From: Candidatus Oscillibacter pullicola
Lineage (GTDB): Bacteria; Bacillota; Clostridia; Oscillospirales; Oscillospiraceae
Reading direction: 5' to 3'
NCBI GenBank assembly: GCA_019118935.1
Contig: DWXY01000061.1
Coordinates: 1-42,827 of the forward strand
Length of the DNA: 42,827 nt
Of this stretch, positions 23,296-30,883 are shown one piece after another. Within the stretch, counting starts at the first letter, position 1, and every line of letters starts with the position of its first letter. Position numbers and translations under genes: made by a program. A model generated the notes under the pieces. The model made no database searches. It was not told the origin of the DNA and worked only from the letters and a program-made list of their open reading frames with translations.

Positions 23296-24501
23296 ATGCT
23301 GAATCAGATCGTCAACCGGCTTCAGGGCCAGGTCCGCATCCGGGTGGAGACCCCCTTTCCGGAGCGGGTGCTGAATCTGTGCGGCGCCCGGAACCTGGCC
23401 TTCTGGGATATGGAATGGGAGTCCGAGACCGCCTTCACCTGCCGGCTGAACCGGCGGGATTACTACGCCCTGCGCCGGGCGGTGAAACAGCTGGACTGCC
23501 GGCTGACCGTGGTGCGGAAGGAGGGCGTGCCCTTCTTCCTGGGCCGGTTCCGGCGGCGGCACGCGCTGCTGGCGGGACTGGCCCTGTGCAGCGCGCTGCT
23601 GTTCTTCGGCTCCTTCTTCATCTGGGACTTCACGGTGGAGGGGAACCAGCGGGTCACGGACGAGGAGATCCTGCGGGCGCTGCAGCGGCAGGGGGTGGGG
23701 ATCGGGACCTTCGGCATCTCCCTGGACACGGAGGATATCCGCAACCACGTGCTGCTGGAGATTCCGGAGCTGCTGTGGATCACCGTGAACGTCTCCGGCT
23801 GCCGGGCCTATGTGGAGGTGCGGGAGCGGGTGGAGGCGCCGGAGCCGGTGGACGAGCGGGAGCCCACCAACGTGGTGGCCCGCCGGGACGGGCTGATCCT
23901 GGACATCCAGGCGATGGACGGGGTCCGGTGCGTGCTGCCGGGGACGTCGGTGGAGGCGGGCGAGCTGCTGATCTCCGGCGTGGAGGACACGGAGACCGTG
24001 GGCGCCCGGGTCCTGACCGGCATGGGAAAGGTGGAGGCCCGGACCTGGTACACCCTCTCCACGGTGATGCCCCTGACCGTGGGGGAAAAACAGTACACCG
24101 GAGAGGAGAAACAGGGCTACTCCCTGGTCTTTGGGACAAATCGGGTAAAATTCTTTTTAAACAGTAGCATCGGGACGGGAAACTATGATAAAATAACCGA
24201 AAGGACCCAGTGGTCCCTGTTCGGGCTGCCGCTGCCGGTCACCTTTGTGAAGGAGACCTTTCGTTTTTACGAGACGGTCCCCGCCGAGGTCTCCGCCGCC
24301 CAGGCGGAGAGCCGGGGCGAGGCGATCCTCACGGACTACCTCCACACCCTGGTGGACCCCTACGGCACCGTCAGCTCCACCCTGTGCACCTCCCGCCGGG
24401 AGGGGGACGGACTGCTGGTGACGCTGACGGCGGAGTGTGTGGAGGAGATCGGCCGGACCGTGCCCATCTACACAGACCCCACAGAAGAATCGGGCGGCTG
24501 A
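23296..24501 (+). CDS. yqfD: Sporulation membrane protein YqfD
   Basis: This 401-residue protein has one membrane helix at about residues 88-110 (LLAGLALCSALLFFGSFF). It is preceded by a cytoplasmic domain with RVETPFPERVLNL and followed by an extracytoplasmic region that begins with a POTRA-like fold (FTVEGNQRVTDEEILRAL). RDGLILDIQAMDGVRCVLPGTSV is another typical segment. It overlaps the phoH frame and follows yqfC directly. In Bacillus the protein is made in the mother cell under sigma-E. The yqfC-yqfD-phoH-ybeY order is conserved; the HD-domain gene that sits between phoH and ybeY in Bacillus is absent here. Confidence 0.93.
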   Translation: MLNQIVNRLQGQVRIRVETPFPERVLNLCGARNLAFWDMEWESETAFTCRLNRRDYYALRRAVKQLDCRLTVVRKEGVPFFLGRFRRRHALLAGLALCSALLFFGSFFIWDFTVEGNQRVTDEEILRALQRQGVGIGTFGISLDTEDIRNHVLLEIPELLWITVNVSGCRAYVEVRERVEAPEPVDEREPTNVVARRDGLILDIQAMDGVRCVLPGTSVEAGELLISGVEDTETVGARVLTGMGKVEARTWYTLSTVMPLTVGEKQYTGEEKQGYSLVFGTNRVKFFLNSSIGTGNYDKITERTQWSLFGLPLPVTFVKETFRFYETVPAEVSAAQAESRGEAILTDYLHTLVDPYGTVSSTLCTSRREGDGLLVTLTAECVEEIGRTVPIYTDPTEESGG

Positions 24502-24527
24502 TGCCCGAGAGATACAGGAGTGATACC

Positions 24528-25502
24528 TTGGAACAGCGAATCAGCATCGAGCGGCTGGAGCAGGCCGTGAACATTTTTGGCTCCTTTGACGAGAACATCC
24601 GCCTGCTGGAGCAGGAGTTCTCCGTCACCGTGGTGAACCGGGATGGGGAGCTCCGGGTGGAGGGCGAGCCGGAGGACACCATGCTGGCCTGCAAGGCCAT
24701 CCAGGCCCTGCTGACCCTCTCCTCCCGGGGGGAGGCCATCGGGGAGCAGAACGTCCGCTACGTCATCGGCCTGGTGCGCAGCGGCAAGGAGGCCCAGATC
24801 ACCGAGCTCACCGGCGACGTGCTGTGCATCAGCGCCAAGGGCCGGCCCATCAAGCCTAAGACCATCGGCCAGAAGGAGTATATCAAGTCCGTCCTGAAGA
24901 ACACCGTCACCATCGGCGTGGGCCCGGCGGGCACCGGCAAGACGTATCTGGCTGTGGCCGCCGCCGTCCAGGCCTTCCGGGACAAGCAGGTGAACCGCAT
25001 CATCCTGACCCGCCCGGCGGTGGAGGCCGGCGAGCGGCTGGGCTTCCTGCCCGGGGACCTGCAGAGCAAGGTGGACCCCTATCTGCGGCCCCTGTACGAC
25101 GCCCTCTTCGACATGCTGGGGGCGGAGACCTATCAGAAGTACCTGGAGCGGGGCAACATCGAGGTGGCCCCCCTGGCCTATATGCGGGGCCGGACCCTGG
25201 ACGACAGCTTCATCATCCTGGACGAGGCCCAGAACACCTCCCGGGAGCAGATGAAGATGTTCCTGACCCGGCTGGGCTTCGGGTCCAAGATCGTCATCAC
25301 CGGCGACGTGACCCAGATCGACCTGCCGGACGGCAAAGCCTCCGGATTGAAGGAGGCCATGCGGGTCCTGCGGGACGTGGAGGGCATCGGCATCTGCGAG
25401 CTGACCAACGCCGACGTGGTCCGCCATGTGATGGTCCAGCGGATCGTGGAGGCCTATGAGCGGTACGAGACCGCGAAAAACGGCGGAAAGGGGCGGAAGT
25501 GA
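24528..25502 (+). CDS. phoH: PhoH family ATPase
   Basis: This 324-residue PhoH-like P-loop NTPase has an N-terminal KH-like region (about residues 1-110) and the ATPase with Walker A GPAGTGKT, LTRPAVEAGERLGFLPGDL, and Walker B FIILDEAQNTS. Family members act in RNA metabolism and are encoded next to the rRNA endonuclease YbeY, as here. I prefer the TTG at 24528: AGGAG lies 7 bases upstream and the 324-residue length fits the family. An in-frame ATG at 24501 overlaps the yqfD stop and would add nine residues, so it remains an alternative. The stop overlaps the ybeY start by one base. Confidence 0.92.
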   Translation: MEQRISIERLEQAVNIFGSFDENIRLLEQEFSVTVVNRDGELRVEGEPEDTMLACKAIQALLTLSSRGEAIGEQNVRYVIGLVRSGKEAQITELTGDVLCISAKGRPIKPKTIGQKEYIKSVLKNTVTIGVGPAGTGKTYLAVAAAVQAFRDKQVNRIILTRPAVEAGERLGFLPGDLQSKVDPYLRPLYDALFDMLGAETYQKYLERGNIEVAPLAYMRGRTLDDSFIILDEAQNTSREQMKMFLTRLGFGSKIVITGDVTQIDLPDGKASGLKEAMRVLRDVEGIGICELTNADVVRHVMVQRIVEAYERYETAKNGGKGRK

Positions 25503-25996
25503 TGGCGAAGCGGCATTATATCCCCGTCACCGCCGACGTGCCCGGCGCCGCCAGCGAGGGCAACTGCGCCCTGATCCGCAAGGTGATCCGCACGGCCCTG
25601 GCGGCGGAGGGGGTGGACTTTCCCTGCGAAGTGGACGTGCTGCTGACGAATGACAGGGGCATTCACGAAATCAACCGGGAGATGCGGCAGGTGGACGCCT
25701 CCACGGACGTGCTGAGCTTCCCGGAGTTCGACCTTCGGCCCGGGGAGCTGCCCGCACCGGAGGACGCGGACCCGGGCACCGGCCTGGTGCCCCTGGGGGA
25801 CATGGTGATCTCCATGGAGCATGTGGCGGCCCAGGCCAGGGAGTACGGCCACTCCAAACGGCGGGAGCTGAGCTATCTGGTGGTGCACTCTGTCCTGCAC
25901 CTGCTGGGGTACGACCATCTGGACGAGGGGCCCCAGAAGGCCCGGATGCGGGCGAGAGAGGAAGCCATCCTGGGGGAGCTGGGCATCGGGCGGTGA
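25502..25996 (+). CDS. ybeY: Endoribonuclease YbeY
   Basis: This 164-residue metal-dependent endoribonuclease acts in 16S rRNA 3' maturation and 70S quality control. The zinc-binding signature reads VHSVLHLLGYDHLDEG (three His). Earlier motifs are the VLLTNDRGIHEINREMRQVDASTDVLSFP region and LGDMVISME. It starts at the ATG overlapping the phoH stop (TGATG); a GTG one codon earlier is also possible. It is the last gene of the yqfC-yqfD-phoH-ybeY run and ends one base before the stop of the convergent small gene. No hairpin lies between them. Confidence 0.95.
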   Translation: MAKRHYIPVTADVPGAASEGNCALIRKVIRTALAAEGVDFPCEVDVLLTNDRGIHEINREMRQVDASTDVLSFPEFDLRPGELPAPEDADPGTGLVPLGDMVISMEHVAAQAREYGHSKRRELSYLVVHSVLHLLGYDHLDEGPQKARMRAREEAILGELGIGR

Positions 25997-25997
25997 A

Positions 25998-26207
25998 TCA
26001 CTCCCGGGGCAGGCCCCGGCCGGTGCGCAGGCCCAGCAGGAAAGCGTGGATGGCGGTGAACTCCAGGTTTTTTTCATGGCTTTCCAAGGCATGATAACCC
26101 AACTCGTTATGAATCATATCCATGTGGAAGTTATAGTCGCCCGCTGGGACAGTGTCCAGGTAGGGCTTGATGTAGTGGAGATAAAGCCATATCATAAAGT
26201 CTGACAT
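25998..26207 (-). CDS. Small hypothetical protein divergent from an XRE regulator
   Basis: This 69-residue protein is unrecognised. It is rich in aromatic residues and His (FMIWLYLHYIKPYL, MDMIHNELGYHALESHEKN), with no Cys, no signal peptide and no clear membrane helix. The ATG at 26207 has AAAGGTGG upstream; a GTG three codons earlier overlaps that site. It is AT-richer than its neighbours in its first two thirds, like the divergent XRE gene at 26294. Both sides share two palindromic operators, so the pair is probably co-regulated and may have arrived together. A toxin-antitoxin pairing is possible but there is no domain support. Confidence 0.6.
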   Translation of the reverse strand: MSDFMIWLYLHYIKPYLDTVPAGDYNFHMDMIHNELGYHALESHEKNLEFTAIHAFLLGLRTGRGLPRE

Positions 26208-26225
26208 AGAAACCACCTTTCAAAA

Positions 26226-26278
26226 CACTAAAATTTTGTAGTGCACGACAAGATAATAACACTAAAAATTTTTAGTGT
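26226..26278. promoter_or_regulatory. Two palindromic operators between the divergent small gene and XRE gene
   Basis: Operator 2 (26259-26278) is a perfect 20-base palindrome, ACACTAAAAA and its complement. Operator 1 (26226-26243) keeps the outer arms CACTA/TAGTG with a slightly different centre. The centres are 34 bases apart. Operator 2 touches the XRE ribosome site; operator 1 lies near the start of the other gene. The best explanation is autorepression by the XRE protein. No confident -35/-10 pair was found. Confidence 0.75.
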
Positions 26279-26293
26279 CAAGAGGAGCATTCA

Positions 26294-26509
26294 ATGGAAA
26301 TCATTTTTAAGGACCGGATACGTGCACTACGTCAAGAACGAGGCGAAACACAGGTGCAGGTAGCGGAAGCTATTGGGGTTGCGGAATCACATTATCAGCG
26401 GTTTGAAAGAGGGGCCAATCTGCCGAATTTGGAAAACGTCTGGAAGCTGGCGGACCACTTCGGCGTCACCATCGACTATCTGGTGGGGCGCAGCGACCAG
26501 CGAGGGTAA
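26294..26509 (+). CDS. XRE family helix-turn-helix regulator
   Basis: This 71-residue protein is one Cro/C1-type HTH domain: RIRALRQERGETQVQVAEAIGVAESHYQRFERGANLPNLENVWKLADHFGVTIDYLVGR in outline, with the recognition helix around VAESHYQRFE. AAGAGGAG lies 6 bases before the ATG. The size means DNA binding and little else, so a repressor of its own gene and the divergent gene is likely. The 3' end grades into GC-rich sequence, and a repeat island follows directly. It looks like an immigrant relative to the flanking housekeeping genes. Confidence 0.9.
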   Translation: MEIIFKDRIRALRQERGETQVQVAEAIGVAESHYQRFERGANLPNLENVWKLADHFGVTIDYLVGRSDQRG

Positions 26510-26515
26510 CATGAG

Positions 26516-26617
26516 ATGGGCCGCCGGACGGCGGCCACGGGGATCTCTGCTCGCGCAGGGGGCTTGTCCGGCGGGATGCGCCCCCCATTCTCTTTTTGGT
26601 TGCGCCAAAAAGAGAAT
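26516..26617 (+). repeat. Repeat module A, copy 1
   Basis: Starts GGGCCGCCGGACGGCGG and ends with the perfect 13-bp hairpin ATTCTCTTTTTGG, TTGCG, CCAAAAAGAGAAT (26587-26617). It aligns in direct orientation with 29818-29920. No gene is seen in the 26510-27222 island. Confidence 0.7.
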
Positions 26618-26827
26618 GCGCCGCGCCCGGTGGAAGAGAAAAAGCGCTTCGGCGGGTCGGTCTGCGCCAGCGCAGACCTCCTGCCGCCGGCGGGGGATGG
26701 TTGGCACTCCCTTGCAGAAGTCAGGGACGGAAACGCGCCGCTCTTGGGGAATCCTTAGGCCCGGGGAGGTTCAGGGATACCCCTGCTTCGCTTTCCGCTG
26801 CCGCTCACGCTTCCGCGGAGAACCAGC

Positions 26828-26889
26828 CAGCGCGTAGCGAAGCGGAACGCGCGAAAAGAGAAGCTGGTCAAATGCGATCTTGCACCCCG
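26828..26889 (+). repeat. Repeat module B, copy 1
   Basis: About 62 bases beginning CAGCGCGTAGCGAAGCGGAA and ending CTTGCACCCC. Nearly identical, same orientation, to 30225-30286. Confidence 0.8.
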
Positions 26890-27136
26890 ACGACCTCCGC
26901 ACCATCCGCCACGGGTCGGCAGTTGGGGGAACCGCAGAAGACCTAAGCGTGCCCGAAGGCTAGGCAAAATCGGAGCAGGCGCCGGTACGCCGACCCCCGT
27001 CAGCGCGGAGGGCCACTGCACCGGAGCGCGTCCAAGCGGCCTTTTCTTTTGGACCGTGCACGGCCTGTTTTCTTTTCGGCAAGACCGAAAAGAAAATGGG
27101 GGGTGCATTGCCCAGCTATCATCATAGCTGCCATTC
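26886..27136 (+). repeat. Long repeat, left arm (inverted relative to 29872-30100)
   Basis: About 220 bases from CCCCGACGACC to GGGGGGTGCAT match the reverse complement of 29872-30100, and the 3' part (about 26992-27136) matches 30392-30534 in direct orientation. It contains CACTGCACCGGAGCGCG, the palindrome CCGTGCACGG and the hairpin TTTTCTTTTCGG, CAAGA, CCGAAAAGAAAA (27068-27096), which would terminate transcription on either strand. Confidence 0.85.
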
Positions 27137-27222
27137 CGCGTCCAATGGGACGCACCCCAAGCACTCCCGCCCCGGAACACCGAATCTGCCCCCTTGCATA
27201 CACTATCCCGAGGTGATTTGGG

Positions 27223-27594
27223 ATGACATTGCTGCAAGACGGTTTGATCGCGTTCCTCTCCGCGGTGGGTGTGACCACCCTGGTGTGGATCGTGGCAGGG
27301 GCCTTTTTCCGGGCGGGGCGGCCGGCAGTGCCGGGGCTGCTGCTGGTGCTGCCTCTGCGGGGGGAGGCCCTGGCCATGGAGGCGGACGTGCGGGAGCTGC
27401 GGCGTCTGCGGGGGCGTCTGCCCGGGGCCAGGATCGTGCTGGCGGACTGCGGACTGACCCGGGATGCCCGGGCGCTGGCGGCCTATCTGGCGGACCGGGA
27501 GCCGGGGGTGGCGCTGACGGACGGCGCCGTGATCCGCCTGGACGAAAACGAGCATACGAAAGAGGAAGAGCATGGAAGAGCTGGTCACCTGTGA
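27223..27594 (+). CDS. Small membrane-anchored hypothetical protein upstream of recD2
   Basis: This 123-residue protein is unrecognised. One N-terminal hydrophobic helix (LIAFLSAVGVTTLVWIVAGAFF, about residues 7-28) is followed by a soluble part with a strand (LLLVLPLRG), an Arg/Leu-rich helix (ADVRELRRLRGRLPGARIVLAD) and an acidic tail. GAGGTG lies 7 bases before the ATG. The last 23 bases overlap the recD2 start, so it is translated together with the helicase. The strand-helix-strand pattern could be a small Rossmann-like domain. No function is proposed. Confidence 0.75.
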   Translation: MTLLQDGLIAFLSAVGVTTLVWIVAGAFFRAGRPAVPGLLLVLPLRGEALAMEADVRELRRLRGRLPGARIVLADCGLTRDARALAAYLADREPGVALTDGAVIRLDENEHTKEEEHGRAGHL

Positions 27595-29791
27595 GGGAAC
27601 GGTACATAGCATCATTTTTCAAAACGCCGAGAACGGCTATACGGTCCTGCGCCTCCTGACGGAGGAGGGCGAGGTGATCACGGTGGTGGGCTGTATCCCC
27701 TGCGTGGCGCCAGGAGAGCACCTGGCGGTCTCCGGCCTGCTGGAGACCCACCCCCAGCACGGGGATCAGCTCCGGGCGGTGGAGCTGGAGCGGAGCCTGC
27801 CGGAGGACGAGGAGGAGATCTTCAGCTATCTCTCCTCCGGCATCTGCAAGGGTGTGGGCCCCGCCACCGCGCGGCGGATCGTGGAGCGGTTCGGGGCGGA
27901 GACCCTGGATGTTCTGGAGCGGGAGCCGGAGCGCCTGACCACGCTCAAGGGCGTCACTGCCCGCAAGGCTCAGGAGATCGGGGAGAGCTTCCGCCGGCAC
28001 ATGGGCCTGCGGCGGCTGATGGCCTTTCTGGCCCAGTACCAGCTGCCCCCCGTCCTGGCCATGGAGCTGCGGCGGCAGTACGGCGACGCGGCGCTGGAGA
28101 AGGTGCGGGAGAACCCCTACCTCCTCTCCGGCGAGGCGTGCGGGGTGGAGTTCTCCGTCACCGACGGGATCGCCATGGGCATGGGGCTGGCCGCGGACAG
28201 CGACCAGCGGCTCCAGGCGGCGGTGACCTTTGAGCTGAGCCACAATGAGAACAACGGCCACGTGTTCCTGCCCCGGAACAAGCTGATCTCCGCCACGGCC
28301 CAGCTGCTGGACAGCGGGACGGAGCTGGTGGAGCAGGCTCTGGACAGCCTCATTGAGCGGGGCGCGGTGGTCCAGGAACAGGTGGCCAATGTGGAGGCCT
28401 GCTACCTCCGGCGGCTGTGGGAGGCGGAGTGCTCCGCCTGCATCCGCCTGGCGGGGCTGCTGGCCGCGGATACAGACCGCAGCGCCCAGGCGGACCGGGC
28501 GGTGGACGAGCTGGAGGCCCGGCAGGGCATCACCTACGCCCCCCTGCAGCGGCAGGCGGTGGAGCTGGCCGCCCGGACGGGGGTGCTGGTCCTCACGGGA
28601 GGCCCCGGCACCGGCAAGACCACCACGGTCCGGGGCATCGTGGCCTTGTTCCGGCGGATGGGCCTGGAGATCGTCCTGGCGGCCCCCACCGGGCGGGCGG
28701 CCAAGCGCATGAGCGAGCTGACCGGCATGGAGGCCCAGACGGTCCACCGGATGCTGGGGATGAGCTGGAACGACGTCACCCATCAGGTGACGTTCCAAAA
28801 GACGGAAAAGGAGCCGCTGGAGGCGGACGCGGTGATCGTGGACGAGATGTCCATGGTGGACCTGGCGCTGTTCTCCGCCCTGCTGCGGGCCCTGCGGCCC
28901 GGCACCCGGCTGGTGCTGGTGGGGGATGCGGACCAGCTGCCCTCCGTGGGGGCGGGGAACGTGTTCTCCGACCTGATCCGCAGCGGCAGGGTGGAGACGG
29001 TGTTCCTCCGGGAGGTGTTCCGCCAGGCGGAGCAGTCGGCCATCATCCGCAACGCCCACGCGGTGAACCTGGGCCAGCCGCCCCAGCTGGCCAACAACCA
29101 GGGAGACTTCTTCTTCCTCTGCCGCCGGGAGGGGGAGCGGACCCTCTCCACGGTGGTAGAGCTGTGCAAAACCCGGCTGCCGGATCACATGGGCATCCCG
29201 GCGGACCAGATCCAGGTGCTGACGCCCACCCGGAAGGGGCCCAGCGGCACGGAGAATCTGAACCGCTGCATTCAGGCGGCGCTGAACCCGCCGGCGGCGG
29301 ACAAGCGGGAGATCCAGTGGGGAGAGCGGCTGTTCCGCACCGGGGACCGGATCATGCAGACGAAAAACAACTACAACGTGGTATGGGAAAAGGCGGACGG
29401 CACCGTGGGCACCGGCATGTTCAACGGAGACGTGGGAAAGATCGTGGAGATCGATCCGTCCGGGGAACTGCTGGTGGTGAACTTTGACGACCGGATCGCC
29501 ACGTACACCCTGGAGATGCTCAATGAGATCGACCTGGCCTATGCCATGACCGTCCACAAGGCCCAGGGCAGCGAGTACCGGTGCGTGGTGCTGGCGGCCA
29601 TGCCGGCGGCGCCGTCCCTGATGGTGCGGGGGGTGCTGTACACGGCCCTGACCCGGGCAAGGGAGCTTCTGATCGTGGTGGGGGATGATGCGGCCATCCG
29701 GGCCATGGCGGCCAACGACCGCCAGCAGCGGCGGTATTCCGGCCTCCGGTGGAGGCTGGCGCATTCGGCGATGCCGCCGGAGGAGGTGTAG
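27572..29791 (+). CDS. recD2: ATP-dependent RecD-like DNA helicase
   Basis: This 739-residue SF1B 5'-3' helicase is RecD2-sized. The N-terminal OB-like region (EGTVHSIIFQNAENGYTVLRL) is typical of RecD2, which functions without RecBC. Helix-hairpin-helix elements follow (GICKGVGPATARRIVERFG, LKGVTARKAQEI). Helicase motifs are Walker A GGPGTGKTTT (motif I), APTGRAAKRM (Ia), VDEMSMVD (II), LVGDADQLPSVGAGNV (III), motif V/VI in YAMTVHKAQGSEY and ALTRAR. AGAGGAAG precedes the ATG. RecD2 acts in replication-fork and mismatch-type repair in Bacillus and Deinococcus. In this genome the gene sits between inverted copies of a long repeat. Confidence 0.96.
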   Translation: MEELVTCEGTVHSIIFQNAENGYTVLRLLTEEGEVITVVGCIPCVAPGEHLAVSGLLETHPQHGDQLRAVELERSLPEDEEEIFSYLSSGICKGVGPATARRIVERFGAETLDVLEREPERLTTLKGVTARKAQEIGESFRRHMGLRRLMAFLAQYQLPPVLAMELRRQYGDAALEKVRENPYLLSGEACGVEFSVTDGIAMGMGLAADSDQRLQAAVTFELSHNENNGHVFLPRNKLISATAQLLDSGTELVEQALDSLIERGAVVQEQVANVEACYLRRLWEAECSACIRLAGLLAADTDRSAQADRAVDELEARQGITYAPLQRQAVELAARTGVLVLTGGPGTGKTTTVRGIVALFRRMGLEIVLAAPTGRAAKRMSELTGMEAQTVHRMLGMSWNDVTHQVTFQKTEKEPLEADAVIVDEMSMVDLALFSALLRALRPGTRLVLVGDADQLPSVGAGNVFSDLIRSGRVETVFLREVFRQAEQSAIIRNAHAVNLGQPPQLANNQGDFFFLCRREGERTLSTVVELCKTRLPDHMGIPADQIQVLTPTRKGPSGTENLNRCIQAALNPPAADKREIQWGERLFRTGDRIMQTKNNYNVVWEKADGTVGTGMFNGDVGKIVEIDPSGELLVVNFDDRIATYTLEMLNEIDLAYAMTVHKAQGSEYRCVVLAAMPAAPSLMVRGVLYTALTRARELLIVVGDDAAIRAMAANDRQQRRYSGLRWRLAHSAMPPEEV

Positions 29792-29817
29792 GGGCGGTTA
29801 TCAACCGCCCGGGGAAA

Positions 29818-29920
29818 TGCGGGCCGCCGAACGGCGGTCTCGGGGCTCTCTGCTTCCGCAGGAGGCTGGTCCAGCGGGATGCACCCCCCATTTTCTTTTC
29901 CGTCTTGCGGAAAAGAAAAC
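29818..29920 (+). repeat. Repeat module A, copy 2
   Basis: Begins GCGGGCCGCCGAACGGCGG and runs into the hairpin of the right arm; direct counterpart of 26516-26617. No gene is seen in the 29792-30652 island. Confidence 0.7.
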
Positions 29921-30100
29921 GGGCCGTGCACGGTCCAAAAGAAAAGGCCGTTTAGGCGCGCTCCGGTGCAGTGGCCCTCCGCGCGCAACGGGGGTCGGCG
30001 GATCGGTGCCTGCGCCGATTTTGCCTCGCCTTCGGGCACGCTATTCTCTTCTACGAGGTCGATACTGCCGTCCCGTGGCGGATGGTGCGGAGGGCGTCGG
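29872..30100 (-). repeat. Long repeat, right arm (inverted copy of 26886-27108)
   Basis: Read on the minus strand it follows the left arm for about 220 bases with scattered substitutions: CCTCCGCACCATCCGCCACGG, GTGCCCGAAGG, GGCAAAATCGG, CGGAGGGCCACTGCACCGG and the CTTTTC hairpin. The hairpin (29892-29920) has arms TTTTCTTTTCCG and CGGAAAAGAAAA: one base pair is swapped relative to the left arm, keeping the pairing. Confidence 0.85.
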
Positions 30101-30224
30101 GGTGGTCGTCGCATTGCCTCTGCTCCTATTTTCGCTGCCGCTGGCTTGGCGGTTGACGGGAGCTGGTGCGGCGGGCGGATGTGGGCATCCGCCCGAAAGC
30201 ACAAGCCCCCACGCCCGCACCGGG

Positions 30225-30286
30225 CAGCGCGTAGCGAAGCGGAACGCGCGGAAAGAGGAGCGGGTCAAATGCGTTCTTGCACCCCG
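30225..30286 (+). repeat. Repeat module B, copy 2
   Basis: Direct near-identical copy of 26828-26889. Confidence 0.8.
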
Positions 30287-30391
30287 GCCTAAGACGCACC
30301 GTGCCGCGGGAACTGACTGCCAAATCTGCACCGCGCCCCGCCGCGCCCGTCGGCCAGTCCTCACAAATACGCAGGCACCATCTCTCGTCAA

Positions 30392-30534
30392 CTCCCGTAT
30401 AGCGCGGAGGCACGAAGGTGCCGGAGCGCGCCTAAGCGTTCTTTTCTTTTGGCCCGTGCACGGCCCGTTTTCTTTTCGGCAAGACCGAAAAGAAAATGGG
30501 GGTGCATTGCCTAGCCGTCATCATGGCAGATTCC
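30392..30534 (+). repeat. Long repeat, third partial copy
   Basis: Aligns in direct orientation with about 26992-27136: GCGCGGAGG, CCGGAGCGCG, CTTTTCTTTTGG, CCGTGCACGG, the TTTTCTTTTCGG/CCGAAAAGAAAA hairpin (30469-30497) and ATCATGGCAG. Confidence 0.8.
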
Positions 30535-30634
30535 CACCACCCAAACGGGTGGTTTTTTGTTTTAGACAGTGATTCCAGTATAAAAAAGGACAAATAGTCC
30601 AATATAATACAGTACAATATGTCCTACGCATAAA

Positions 30635-30648
30635 ATCACCTCGGTGAT
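30635..30648. promoter_or_regulatory. Inverted repeat covering the ribosome site of the second XRE gene
   Basis: ATCACC-TC-GGTGAT; its right arm is the only Shine-Dalgarno-like sequence before the ATG at 30653. It could be an operator or a hairpin hiding the ribosome site. Upstream at 30588-30601 a second dyad, GGAC-AAATA-GTCC, overlaps TATAAT (30603-30608). Confidence 0.5.
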
Positions 30649-30652
30649 AAAA

Positions 30653-30883
30653 ATGAATTTGAGAATTCGAGATCTGCGTGAGGATCAAGACCTGAAGCAA
30701 AAACAGATTGCGGAATATTTGCTGTGCGATCAATCACTCTATTCTAAATATGAACGGGGAGAGCGGGAACTGCCCCTGCGGCTGGCTGTGAAGCTGGCGG
30801 AATACTATGGTGTCAGCATGGACTATCTGTTGGGATTGACGGATGTTCGGACACCGTATCCGCGAAAGGGGAAGAAACGATGA
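30653..30883 (+). CDS. XRE family helix-turn-helix regulator
   Basis: This 76-residue Cro/C1-type protein reads LRIRDLREDQDLKQKQIAEYLLCDQSLYSKYERGERELPLRLAVKLAEYYGVSMDYLLGLTD in outline, with the recognition helix near CDQSLYSKYERG and a basic tail. The ATG at 30653 follows GGTGAT; a GTG three codons upstream is an alternative. Its stop overlaps the comF start (ATGA), so it is co-translated with a competence/PRTase gene that normally has no such partner. The 5' half is AT-richer than the neighbourhood. It probably regulates its own promoter, which contains two dyads. Confidence 0.88.
   Translation: MNLRIRDLREDQDLKQKQIAEYLLCDQSLYSKYERGERELPLRLAVKLAEYYGVSMDYLLGLTDVRTPYPRKGKKR

Noticed and set aside
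24501-24527. ATG at the yqfD stop as phoH start
   Set aside because: Possible through coupling, but the TTG at 24528 has a clear AGGAG site and gives the usual protein length; kept as an alternative only.
27203-29764. 853-codon minus-strand open frame opposite recD2
   Set aside because: Antisense shadow of recD2 motifs; low-complexity composition and no start signal.
29685-30572. 295-codon ORF through the second repeat island
   Set aside because: It starts inside recD2 in another frame and translates the repeat modules, including the perfect hairpins; similar peptides appear only because the repeats recur.
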